Shown here: positions 10,012 through 23,360 of the stretch, in pieces
Position numbering within the stretch: position 1 is the stretch's first letter
Layout: each line of letters starts with the position of its first letter
NCBI GenBank assembly: GCA_030280995.1
Contig: JASXTE010000015.1
Location: 28,773,001-28,837,000 of the forward strand
Length of the DNA: 64,000 nt
Direction: 5' to 3'
Source of the DNA: Hemileia vastatrix
Lineage: Eukaryota; Basidiomycota; Pucciniomycetes; Pucciniales; Zaghouaniaceae
The notes under the pieces: generated by a model
Seen by the model: only the letters and a program-made list of their open reading frames with translations
What the model was told of the DNA's origin: nothing
The model's database searches: none
Position numbers and translations under genes: made by a program

Positions 10012-11676
10012 TGAATATTCACTATGGTTTAAATACTATTTCAATGCAAAATGCATAAAGTAGCTAAATGCATCATACACATTTAATTTAAATCCATAAT
10101 ATTTCCTCATTTTGGAAGTCATCATATATATTCATATGAATTAAAAGAAGCAATATTGAATTTGATAGTAAAATTCATAATGCATAATGCATAATACATT
10201 TTGAATATGAATATTAAGTGCATACATATGCCTAATCAAGTTTGAAACTTGGTTTTATGTGCATAATTTACAGGTGATGAATGATAAATATGATGTGTAT
10301 ATAAAAATGTTGGTTCTTATTGGTGCCCACCCAAATAGTCAACTTGATCAAGACACCATGACCAAGAAACAAAACACACAAGGACAGGCGTTCAAGCCAC
10401 ACAAAGGAAGATATTTTATAGAATAACGCTGGCTTGTCTCCTAAAGAGATTGAACAAGAAGGCCAGTGGTTTACAAAACCACCTGTCACATTAACACTCC
10501 TGCAACAAAGGAGTAGAAAATAAAAATTAAGTAAAAAAAATTAATACATATAAATATAAAAAAGAAAAACATTAATGTGGTTCCCACTGCACTATAAAAC
10601 AGGGGGGGCTTGTATGCAAATCTGAAGTGTCTACTGAATCAGAAAAATTCAGTAGATTCTAGGAGTTGCATGCAAGTTCCCTCTGTTTTTTAATACAGTT
10701 TTTGAAATTAAATTTTACAAACATAAAAAAAGGAAAAAAAATTCATCACAAAAACCACATTGTAAAAAAGACTATTTGTACTAGGATTATGCTTCTATTC
10801 TATTGACTTGTGTTCAAATGAAAATGTGTTATTTAAAAAATATGATGACCTCTTAATCTTCACAACAATCAACTAAGGATCTGTTTTGAATATATAAATT
10901 TTCAACAAAAACAACAAAATCCTTATGATGTATTTGATTCTCAATGAAATATTTTAGTTTGATGATATACTTCCAAATTTCAATTATTCCATGTTCTCCT
11001 TGATGGAAATTTTTATATCATATATTAGAGATTCCCAAATCATTATTTTTCAATTTTGTCAACTGACATACTCTTCTTTCATAGGTATTGTTTGATAATT
11101 TCTTTGATTTATAATGATTATAATCTCCATTTGCTTATTGACTGTAATTTTATATTGAATATTTTTACCATCTGGACTTTCAAAATCTGGAAAAGTCTTT
11201 TTTGTGATGTTTGGGCCTGTTTGATGATTTCTGATGAGGCATCTTTATATTGATTATTTTTTTTTTGTTTCCTGGACTGAATATCAAACTACTGGGTTTG
11301 TACCTACCACCATTAGATACTCCTGGCTTTTCTCTACATTTCATGTCTTGATGAAAATTTCAGTATTCTAAGTTTTAAGGGCTCTTTTGGTCATTTTTCA
11401 TGCTTCACTATAACCGTTTTTTTTTTGGTTTTTTGTATTTTGTGGGCTAGGATTAAGCATTAGTGTCATCTACTTAGTGCCATTTTGATAATCCTCATTT
11501 GGATCTATATTTTATGTTGTGATGGTTTTTTAGCTTATTTAAATGACAACTTGATAATTGAATATTCATTTTTATCCTAAAATTCATGATGCATAATACA
11601 TATGAACTACCTATCAAACATTAAAGCTATGTGAATACTTATGATTGATGAAGTTTGATCATTTTTATGTGCATCA
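10012..11676 (+). repeat. Satellite monomer copy 7 (type I, shortest)
   Basis: At 1665 bases this is the shortest full copy. It shares with copy 5 the lost G in GATTATTTG, TATTCATTTTTA and AAAATTCATG. Private changes are GGTGCCCACC, which removes the GGTACC found in every other copy, GCTTATTGACTG, TTTTTATCC and GAATACTTATG. Confidence 0.97.
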
Positions 11677-13345
11677 TGAATATTCACTATGGTTTAAATA
11701 CTATTTCAATGCAAAATGCATAAAGTAGCTAAATGCATCATACACATTTAATTTAAATCCATAATATTTCCTCATTTTGGAAGTCATCATATATATTCAT
11801 ATGAATTAAAAGAAGCAATATTGAATTTGATAGTAAAATTCATAATGCATAATGCATAATACATTTTGAATATGAATATTAAGTGCATACATATGCCTAA
11901 TCAAGTTTGAAACTTGGTTTTATGTGCATAATTTACAGGTGATGAATGATAAATATGATGTGTATATAAAAATGTTGGTTCTTATTGGTACCCACCCAAA
12001 TAGTCAACTTGATCAAGACACCATGACCAAGAAACAAAACACACAAGGACAGGCGTTCAAGCCACACAAAGGAAGATATTTTATAGAATAACGCTGGCTT
12101 GTCTCCTAAAGAGATTGAACAAGAAGGCCAGTGGTTTACAAAACCACCTGTCACATTAACACTCCTGCAACAAAGGAGTAGAAAATAAAAATTAAGTAAA
12201 AAAAATTAATACATATAAATATAAAAAAGAAAAACATTAATGTGGTTCCCACTGCACTATAAAACAGGGGGGGCTTGTATGCAAATCTGAAGTGTCTACT
12301 GAATCAGAAAAATTCAGTAGATTCTAGGAGTTGCATGCAAGTTCCCTCTGTTTTTTAATACAGTTTTTGAAATTAAATTTTACAAACATAAAAAAAGGAA
12401 AAAAAAATTCATCACAAAAACCACATTGTAAAAAAGACTATTTGTACTAGGATTATGCTTCTATTCTATTGACTTGTGTTCAAATGAAAATGTGTTATTT
12501 AAAAAATATGATGAACTCTTAATCTTCACAACAATCAACTAAGGATCTGTTTTGAATATATAAATTTTCAACAAAAACAACAAAATCCTTATGATGTATT
12601 TGATTCTCAATGAAATATTTTAGTTTGATGATATACTTCCAAATTTCAATTATTCCATGTTCTCCTTGATGGAAATTTTTATATCATATATTAGAGATTC
12701 CCAAATCATTATTTTTCAATTTTGTCAACTGACATACTCTTCTTTCATAGGTATTGTTTGATAATTTCTTTGATTTATAATGATTATAATCTCCATTTGC
12801 TTATTTACTGTAATTTTATATTGAATATTTTCACCATCTGGACTTTCAAAATCTGGAAAAGTCTTTTTTGTGATGTTTGGGCCTGTTTGATGATTTCTGA
12901 TGAGGCATCTTTATATTGATTATTTGTTTTTTTTGTTTCCTGGACTGAATATCAAACTACTGGGTTTGTACCTACCACCATTAGATACTCCTGGCTTTTC
13001 TCTACATTTCATGTCTTGATGAAAATTTCAGTATTCTAAGTTTTAAGGGCTCTTTTGGTCATTTTTCATGCTTCACTATAACCGTTTTTTTTTTTGGTTT
13101 TTTGTATTTTATGGGCTAGGATTAAGCATTAGTGTCATCTACTTAGTGCCATTTTGATAATCCTCATTTGGATCTATATTTTATGTTGTGATGGTTTTTT
13201 AGCTTATTTAAATGACAACTTGATAATTGAATATTAATTTTTACCCTAAAATGCATGATGCATAATACATATGAACTACCTATCAAACATTAAAGCTATG
13301 TGAATACATATGATTGATGAAGTTTGATCATTTTTATGTGCATCA
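11677..13345 (+). repeat. Satellite monomer copy 8 (type I)
   Basis: Type I copy with the private change GATGAACTC near m836. TATTTTATGGGC near m1430 is shared only with copy 10. Confidence 0.97.
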
Positions 13346-15013
13346 TGAATATTCACTATGGTTTAAACACTATTTCAATGCAAAATGCATAAAGTAGCTA
13401 AATGCATCATACACATTTAATTTAAATCCATAATATTTCCTCATTTTGGAAGTCATCATATATATTCATATGAATTAAAAGAAGCAATATTGAATTTGAT
13501 AGTAAAATTCATAATGCATAATGCATAATACATTTTGAATATGAATATTAAGTGCATACATATGCCTAATCAAGTTTGAAACTTGGTTTTATGTGCATAA
13601 TTTACAGGTGATGAATGATAAATATGATGTGTATATAAAAATGTTGGTTCTTATTGGTACCCACCCAAATAGTCAACTTGATCAAGACACCATGACCAAG
13701 AAACAAAACACACAAGGACAGGCGTTCAAGCCACACAAAGGAAGATATTTTATAGAATAACGCTGGCTTGTCTCCTAAAGAGATTGAACAAGAAGGCCAG
13801 TGGTTTACAAAACCACCTGTCACATTAACACTCCTGCAACAAAGGAGTAGAAAATAAAAATTAAGTAAAAAAAATTAATACATATAAATATAAAAAAGAA
13901 AAACATTAATGTGGTTCCCACTGCACTATAAAACAGGGGGGGCTTGTATGCAAATCTGAAGTGTCTACTGAATCAGAAAAATTCAGTAGATTCTAGGAGT
14001 TGCATGCAAGTTCCCTCTGTTTTTTAATACAGTTTTTGAAATTAAATTTTACAAACATAAAAAAAGGAAAAAAAAATTCATCACAAAAACCACATTGTAA
14101 AAAAGACTATTTGTACTAGGATTATGCTTCTATTCTATTGACTTGTGTTCAAATGAAAATGTGTTATTTAAAAAATATGATGACCTCTTAATCTTCACAA
14201 CAATCAACTAAGGATCTGTTTTGAATATATAAATTTTCAACAAAAACAACAAAATCCTTATGATGTATTTGATTCTCAATGAAATATTTTAGTTTGATGA
14301 TATACTTCCAAATTTCAATTATTCCATGTTCTCCTTGATGGAAATTTTTATATCATATATTAGAGATTCCCAAATCATTCTTTTTCAATTTTGTCAACTG
14401 ACATACTCTTCTTTCATAGGTATTGTTTGATAATTTCTTTGATTTATAATGATTATAATCTCCATTTGCTTATTTACTGTAATTTTATATTGAATATTTT
14501 TACCATCTGGACTTTCAAAATCTGGAAAAGTCTTTTTTGTGATGTTTGGGCCTGTTTGATGATTTCTGATGAGGCATCTTTATATTGATTATTTGTTTTT
14601 TTTGTTTCCTGGACTGAATATCAAACTACTGGGTTTGTACCTACCACCATTAGATACTCCTGGCTTTTCTCTACATTTCATGTCTTGATGAAAATTTCAG
14701 TATTCTAAGTTTTAAGCTCTCTTTGGTCATTTTTCATGCTTCACTATAACCGTTTTTTTTTTTGGTTTTTTGTATTTTGTGGGCTAGGATTAAGCATTAG
14801 TGTCATCTACTTAGTGCCATTTTGATAATCCTCATTTGGATCTATATTTTATGTTGTGATGGTTTTTTAGCTTATTTAAATGACAACTTGATAATTGAAT
14901 ATTAATTTTTACCCTAAAATGCATGATGCATAATACATATGAACTACCTATCAAACATTAAAGCTATGTGAATACATATGATTGATGAAGTTTGATCATT
15001 TTTATGTGCATCA
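13346..15013 (+). repeat. Satellite monomer copy 9 (type I)
   Basis: Resembles copies 1-4 (GTTTAAACAC and AAGCTCTCTTTGG) although it lies beyond copies 5-8. It has ATCATTCTTTTTC at m1029, a state shared with copy 1 and with block II. Confidence 0.97.
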
Positions 15014-16681
15014 TGAATATTCACTATGGTTTAAATACTATTTCAATGCAAAATGCATAAAGTAGCTAAATGCATCATACACATTTAATTTAAATCCATA
15101 ATATTTCCTCATTTTGGAAGTCATCATATATATTCATATGAATTAAAAGAAGCAATATTGAATTTGATAGTAAAATTCATAATGCATAATGCATAATACA
15201 TTTTGAATATGAATATTAAGTGCATACATATGCCTAATCAAGTTTGAAATTTGGTTTTATGTGCATAATTTACAGGTGATGAATGATAAATATGATGTGT
15301 ATATAAAAATGTTGGTTCTTATTGGTACCCACCCAAATAGTCAACTTGGTCAAGACACCATGAACAAGAAACAAAACACACAAGGACAGGTGTTTAAGCC
15401 ACACAAAGGAAGATATTTCATAGAAAAACGCTGGCTTGTCTCCTAAAGAGATTGAACAAGAAGGCCAGTGGTTTACAAAACCACCTGTCACATTAACACT
15501 CCTTCAACAAAGGAGTAGAAAATAAAAATTAAGTAAAAAAAATTAATACATATAAATATAAAAAAGAAAAACATTAATGTGGTTCCCACTGCACTATAAA
15601 ACAGGGGGGGCTTGTATGCAAATCTGAAGTGTCTACTGAATCAGAAAAATTCAGTAGATTCTAGGAGTTGCATGCAAGTTCCCTCTTTTTTTTAATACAG
15701 TTTTTGAAATTAAATTTTACAAACATAAAAAAAGGAAAAAAAATTCATCACAAAAACCACATTGTAAAAAAGACTATTTGTACTAGGATTATGCTTCTAT
15801 TCTATTGACTTGTGTTCAAATGAAAATGTGTTATTTAACAAATATGATGACCTCTTAATCTTCCCAACAATCAACTAAGGATCTGTTTTGAATATATAAA
15901 TTTTCAACAAAAACAACAAAATCCTTATGATGTATTTGATTCTCAATGAAATATTTTAGTTTGATGATATACTTCCAAATTTCAATTATTCCATGTTCTC
16001 CTTGATGGAAATTTTTATATCATATATTAGAGATTCCCAAATCATTATTTTTCAATTTTGTCAACTGACATACTCTTCTTTCATAGGTATTGTTTGATAA
16101 TTTCTTTGATTTATAATGATTATAATCTCCATTTGCTTATTTACTGTAATTTTATATTGAATATTTTCACCATCTGGACTTTCAAAATCTGGAAAAGTCT
16201 TTTTTGTGATGTTTGGGCCTGTTTGATGATTTCTGATGAGGCATCTTTATATTGATTATTTGTTTTTTTTGTTTCCTGGACTGAATATCAAACTACTGGG
16301 TTTGTACCTACCACCATTAGATACTCCTGGCTTTTCTCTACATTTCATGTCTTGATGAAAATTTCAGTATTCTAAGTTTTAAGGGCTCTTTTGGTCATTT
16401 TTCATGCTTCACTATAACCGTTTTTTTTTTTGGTTTTTTGTATTTTATGGGCTAGGATTAAGCATTAGTGTCATCTACTTAGTGCCATTTTGATAATCCT
16501 CATTTGGATCTATATTTTATGTTGTGATGGGTTTTTAGCTTATTTAAATGACAACTTGATAATTGAATATTAATTTTTACCCTAAAATGCATGATGCATA
16601 ATACATATGAACTACCTATCAAACATTAAAGCTATGTGAATACATATGATTGATGAAGTTTGATCATTTTTATGTGCATCA
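15014..16681 (+). repeat. Satellite monomer copy 10 (mosaic type I)
   Basis: The most distinctive copy in the left part of block I. It mixes a type II-like exon segment (TTCATAGAAAAACG) with type I CTCCTAAAG, has CTTCCCAAC as in block II, and shares GATGGGTTTTTAGC and the longer T run at the foldback foot with copy 1. ACAGGTGTTTAAG, TGAACAAG and CTCCTTCAAC are private. Confidence 0.97.
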
Positions 16682-18351
16682 TGAATATTCACTATGGTTT
16701 AAATACTATTTCAATGCAAAATGCATAAAGTAGCTAAATGCATCATACACATTTAATTTAAATCCATAATATTTCCTCATTTTGGAAGTCATCATATATA
16801 TTCATATGAATTAAAAGAAGCAATATTGAATTTGATAGTAAAATTAATAATGCATAATGCATAATACATTTTGAATATGAATATTAAGTGCATACATATG
16901 CCTAATCAAGTTTGAAACTTGGTTTTATGTGCATAATTTACAGGTGATGAATGATAAATATGATGTGTATATAAAAATGTTGGTTCTTATTGGTACCCAC
17001 CCAAATAGTCAACTTGATCAAGACACCATGACCAAGAAACAAAACACACAAGGACAGGCGTTCAAGCCACACAAAGGAAGATATTTTATAGAATAACGCT
17101 GGCTTGTCTCCTAAAGAGATTGAACAAGAAGGCCAGTGGTTTACAAAACCACCTGTCACATTAACACTCCTGCAACAAAGGAGTAGAAAATAAAAATTAA
17201 GTAAAAAAAATTAATACATATAAATATAAAAAAGAAAAACATTAATGTGGTTCCCACTGCACTATAAAACAGGGGGGGCTTGTATGCAAATCTGAAGTGT
17301 CTACTGAATCAGAAAAATTCAGTAGATTCTAGGAGTTGCATGCAAGTTCCCTCTGTTTTTTAATACAGTTTTTGAAATTAAATTTTACAAACATAAAAAA
17401 AGGAAAAAAAAATTCATCACAAAAACCACATTGTAAAAAAGACTATTTGTACTAGGATTATGCTTCTATTCTATTGACTTGTGTTCAAATGAAAATGTGT
17501 TATTTAAAAAATATGATGACCTCTTAATCTTCACAACAATCAACTAAGGATCTGTTTTGAATATATAAATTTTCAACAAAAACAACAAAATCCTTATGAT
17601 GTATTTGATTCTCAATGAAATATTTTAGTTTGATGATATACTTCCAAATTTCAATTATTCCATGTTCTCCTTGATGGAAATTTTTATATCATATATTAGA
17701 GATTCCCAAATCATTATTTTTCAATTTTTTCAACTGACATACTCTTCTTTCATAGGTATTGTTTGATAATTTCTTTGATTTATAATGATTATAATCTCCA
17801 TTTGCTTATTTACTGTAATTTTATATTGAATATTTTCACCATCTGGACTTTCAAAATCTGGAAAAGTCTTTTTTGTGATGTTTGGGCCTGTTTGATGATG
17901 TCTGATGAGGCATCTTTATATTGATTATTTGTTTTTTTTGTTTCCTGGACTGAATATTAAACTACTGGGTTTGTACCTACCACCATTAGATACTCCTGGC
18001 TTTTCTCTACATTTCATGTCTTGATGAAAATTTCAGTATTCTAAGTTTTAAGGGCTCTTTTGGTCATTTTTCATGCTTCACTATAACCGTTTTTTTTTTT
18101 TGGTTTTTTGTATTTTGTGGGCTAGGATTAAGCATTAGTGTCATCTACTTAGTGCCATTTTGATAATCCTCATTTGGATCTATATTTTATGTTGTGATGG
18201 TTTTTTAGCTTATTTAAATGACAACTTGATAATTGAATATTAATTTTTACCCTAAAATGCATGATGCATAATACATATGAACTACCTATCAAACATTAAA
18301 GCTATGTGAATACATATGATTGATGAAGTTTGATCATTTTTATGTGCATCA
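16682..18351 (+). repeat. Satellite monomer copy 11 (type I, AATAATGC group)
   Basis: First of five consecutive copies (11-15) with AAAATTAATAATGC near m159 instead of AAAATTCATAATGC. It also has TTTTTTCAACTG at m1042 (shared with copy 15) and GATGTCTGATGAGG (shared with copies 13-14). Confidence 0.97.
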
Positions 18352-20022
18352 TGAATATTCACTATGGTTTAAATACTATTTCAATGCAAAATGCATAAAG
18401 TAGCTAAATGCATCATACACATTTAATTTAAATCCATAATATTTCCTCATTTTGGAAGTCATCATATATATTCATATGAATTAAAAGAAGCAATATTGAA
18501 TTTGATAGTAAAATTAATAATGCATAATGCATAATACATTTTGAATATGAATATTAAGTGCATACATATGCCTAATCAAGTTTGAAACTTGGTTTTATGT
18601 GCATAATTTACAGGTGATGAATGATAAATATGATGTGTATATAAAAATGTTGGTTCTTATTGGTACCCACCCAAATAGTCAACTTGATCAAGACACCATG
18701 ACCAAGAAACAAAACACACAAGGACAGGCGTTCAAGCCACACAAAGGAAGATATTTTATAGAATAACGCTGGCTTGTCTCCTAAAGAGATTGAACAAGAA
18801 GGCCAGTGGTTTACAAAACCACCTGTCACATTAACACTCCTGCAACAAAGGAGTAGAAAATAAAAATTAAGTAAAAAAAATTAATACATATAAATATAAA
18901 AAAGAAAAACATTAATGTGGTTCCCACTGCACTATAAAACAGGGGGGGCTTGTATGCAAATCTGAAGTGTCTACTGAATCAGAAAAATTCAGTAGATTCT
19001 AGGAGTTGCATGCAAGTTCCCTCTGTTTTTTAATACAGTTTTTGAAATTAAATTTTACAAACATAAAAAAAGGAAAAAAAAATTCATCACAAAAACCACA
19101 TTGTAAAAAAGACTATTTGTACTAGGATTATGCTTCTATTCTATTGACTTGTGTTCAAATGAAAATGTGTTATTTAAAAAATATGATGACCTCTTAATCT
19201 TCACAACAATCAACTAAGGATCTGTTTTGAATATATAAATTTTCAACAAAAACAACAAAATCCTTATGATGTATTTGATTCTCAATGAAATATTTTAGTT
19301 TGATGATATACTTCCAAATTTCAATTATTCCATGTTCTCCTTGATGGAAATTTTTATATCATATATTAGAGATTCCCAAATCATTATTTTTCAATTTTGT
19401 CAACTGACATACTCTTCTTTCATAGGTATTGTTTGATAATTTCTTTGATTTATAATGATTATAATCTCCATTTGCTTATTTACTGTAATTTTATATTGAA
19501 TATTTTCACCATCTGGACTTTCAAAATCTGGAAAAGTCTTTTTTGTGATGTTTGGGCCTGTTTGATGATTTCTGATGAGGCATCTTTATATTGATTATTT
19601 GTTTTTTTTTGTTTCCTGGACTGAATATCAAACTACTGGGTTTGTACCTACCACCATTAGATACTCCTGGCTTTTCTCTACATTTCATGTCTTGATGAAA
19701 ATTTCAGTATTCTAAGTTTTAAGGGCTCTTTTGGTCATTTTTCATGCTTCACTATAACCGTTTTTTTTTTTTGGTTTTTTGTATTTTGTGGGCTAGGATT
19801 AAGCATTAGTGTCATCTACTTAGTGCCATTTTGATAATCCTCATTTGGATCTATATTTTATGTTGTGATGGTTTTTTAGCTTATTTAAATGACAACTTGA
19901 TAATTGAATATTAATTTTTACCCTAAAATGCATGATGCATAATACATATGAACTACCTATCAAACATTAAAGCTATGTGAATACATATGATTGATGAAGT
20001 TTGATCATTTTTATGTGCATCA
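18352..20022 (+). repeat. Satellite monomer copy 12 (type I, longest)
   Basis: At 1671 bases this is the longest copy. The extra length lies in T runs: nine T after GATTATTTG and twelve T after ATAACCG. It has AAAATTAATAATGC, and otherwise type I states with GATTTCTGATGAGG. Confidence 0.97.
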
Positions 20023-21691
20023 TGAATATTCACTATGGTTTAAATACTATTTCAATGCAAAATGCATAAAGTAGCTAAATGCATCATACACATTTAATTT
20101 AAATCCATAATATTTCCTCATTTTGGAAGTCATCATATATATTCATATGAATTAAAAGAAGCAATATTGAATTTGATAGTAAAATTAATAATGCATAATG
20201 CATAATACATTTTGAATATGAATATTAAGTGCATACATATGCCTAATCAAGTTTGAAACTTGGTTTTATGTGCATAATTTACAGGTGATGAATGATAAAT
20301 ATGATGTGTATATAAAAATGTTGGTTCTTATTGGTACCCACCCAAATAGTCAACTTGATCAAGACACCATGACCAAGAAACAAAACACACAAGGACAGGC
20401 GTTCAAGCCACACAAAGGAAGATATTTTATAGAATAACGCTGGCTTGTCTCCTAAAGAGATTGAACAAGAAGGCCAGTGGTTTACAAAACCACCTGTCAC
20501 ATTAACACTCCTGCAACAAAGGAGTAGAAAATAAAAATTAAGTAAAAAAAATTAATACATATAAATATAAAAAAGAAAAACATTAATGTGGTTCCCACTG
20601 CACTATAAAACAGGGGGGGCTTGTATGCAAATCTGAAGTGTCTACTGAATCAGAAAAATTCAGTAGATTCTAGGAGTTGCATGCAAGTTCCCTCTGTTTT
20701 TTAATACAGTTTTTGAAATTAAATTTTACAAACATAAAAAAAGGAAAAAAAAATTCATCACAAAAACCACATTGTAAAAAAGACTATTTGTACTAGGATT
20801 ATGCTTCTATTCTATTGACTTGTGTTCAAATGAAAATGTGTTATTTAAAAAATATGATGACCTCTTAATCTTCACAACAATTAACTAAGGATCTGTTTTG
20901 AATATATAAATTTTCAACAAAAACAACAAAATCCTTATGATGTATTTGATTCTCAATGAAATATTTTAGTTTGATGATATACTTCCAAATTTCAATTATT
21001 CCATGTTCTCCTTGATGGAAATTTTTATATCATATATTAGAGATTCCCAAATCATTATTTTTCAATTTTGTCAACTGACATACTCTTCTTTCATAGGTAT
21101 TGTTTGATAATTTCTTTGATTTATAATGATTATAATCTCCATTTGCTTATTTACTGTAATTTTATATTGAATATTTTCACCATCTGGACTTTCAAAATCT
21201 GGAAAAGTCTTTTTTGTGATGTTTGGGCCTGTTTGATGATGTCTGATGAGGCATCTTTATATTGATTATTTGTTTTTTTTGTTTCCTGGACTGAATATTA
21301 AACTACTGGGTTTGTACCTACCACCATTAGATACTCCTGGCTTTTCTCTACATTTCATGTCTTGATGAAAATTTCAGTATTCTAAGTTTTAAGGGCTCTT
21401 TTGGTCATTTTTCATGCTTCACTATAACCATTTTTTTTTTTGGTTTTTTGTATTTTGTGGGCTAGGATTAAGCATTAGTGTCATCTACTTAGTGCCATTT
21501 TGATAATCCTCATTTGGATCTATATTTTATGTTGTGATGGTTTTTTAGCTTATTTAAATGACAACTTGATAATTGAATATTAATTTTTACCCTAAAATGC
21601 ATGATGCATAATACATATGAACTACCTATCAAACATTAAAGCTATGTGAATACATATGATTGATGAAGTTTGATCATTTTTATGTGCATCA
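20023..21691 (+). repeat. Satellite monomer copy 13 (type I, pair with 14)
   Basis: Shares CAATTAACTAAGG and ATAACCATTTT (loss of the third CpG) only with copy 14. These are adjacent near-identical copies, consistent with a single-monomer duplication. Confidence 0.97.
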
Positions 21692-23360
21692 TGAATATTC
21701 ACTATGGTTTAAATACTATTTCAATGCAAAATGCATAAAGTAGCTAAATGCATCATACACATTTAATTTAAATCCATAATATTTCCTCATTTTGGAAGTC
21801 ATCATATATATTCATATGAATTAAAAGAAGCAATATTGAATTTGATAGTAAAATTAATAATGCATAATGCATAATACATTTTGAATATGAATATTAAGTG
21901 CATACATATGCCTAATCAAGTTTGAAACTTGGTTTTATGTGCATAATTTACAGGTGATGAATGATAAATATGATGTGTATATAAAAATGTTGGTTCTTAT
22001 TGGTACCCACCCAAATAGTCAACTTGATCAAGACACCATGACCAAGAAACAAAACACACAAGGACAGGCGTTCAAGCCACACAAAGGAAGATATTTTATA
22101 GAATAACGCTGGCTTGTCTCCTAAAGAGATTGAACAAGAAGGCCAGTGGTTTACAAAACCACCTGTCACATTAACACTCCTGCAACAAAGGAGTAGAAAA
22201 TAAAAATTAAGTAAAAAAAATTAATACATATAAATATAAAAAAGAAAAACATTAATGTGGTTCCCACTGCACTATAAAACAGGGGGGGCTTGTATGCAAA
22301 TCTGAAGTGTCTACTGAATCAGAAAAATTCAGTAGATTCTAGGAGTTGCATGCAAGTTCCCTCTGTTTTTTAATACAGTTTTTGAAATTAAATTTTACAA
22401 ACATAAAAAAAGGAAAAAAAAATTCATCACAAAAACCACATTGTAAAAAAGACTATTTGTACTAGGATTATGCTTCTATTCTATTGACTTGTGTTCAAAT
22501 GAAAATGTTTTATTTAAAAAATATGATGACCTCTTAATCTTCACAACAATTAACTAAGGATCTGTTTTGAATATATAAATTTTCAACAAAAACAACAAAA
22601 TCCTTATGATGTATTTGATTCTCAATGAAATATTTTAGTTTGATGATATACTTCCAAATTTCAATTATTCCATGTTCTCCTTGATGGAAATTTTTATATC
22701 ATATATTAGAGATTCCCAAATCATTATTTTTCAATTTTGTCAACTGACATACTCTTCTTTCATAGGTATTGTTTGATAATTTCTTTGATTTATAATGATT
22801 ATAATCTCCATTTGCTTATTTACTGTAATTTTATATTGAATATTTTCACCATCTGGACTTTCAAAATCTGGAAAAGTCTTTTTTGTGATGTTTGGGCCTG
22901 TTTGATGATGTCTGATGAGGCATCTTTATATTGATTATTTGTTTTTTTTGTTTCCTGGACTGAATATTAAACTACTGGGTTTGTACCTACCACCATTAGA
23001 TACTCCTGGCTTTTCTCTACATTTCATGTCTTGATGAAAATTTCAGTATTCTAAGTTTTAAGGGCTCTTTTGGTCATTTTTCATGCTTCACTATAACCAT
23101 TTTTTTTTTTGGTTTTTTGTATTTTGTGGGCTAGGATTAAGCATTAGTGTCATCTACTTAGTGCCATTTTGATAATCCTCATTTGGATCTATATTTTATG
23201 TTGTGATGGTTTTTTAGCTTATTTAAATGACAACTTGATAATTGAATATTAATTTTTACCCTAAAATGCATGATGCATAATACATATGAACTACCTATCA
23301 AACATTAAAGCTATGTGAATACATATGATTGATGAAGTTTGATCATTTTTATGTGCATCA
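21692..23360 (+). repeat. Satellite monomer copy 14 (type I, pair with 13)
   Basis: Nearly identical to copy 13 and distinguished by AAAATGTTTTATT near m810. It carries the same loss of the third CpG (CCA at 23097-23099). Confidence 0.97.
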
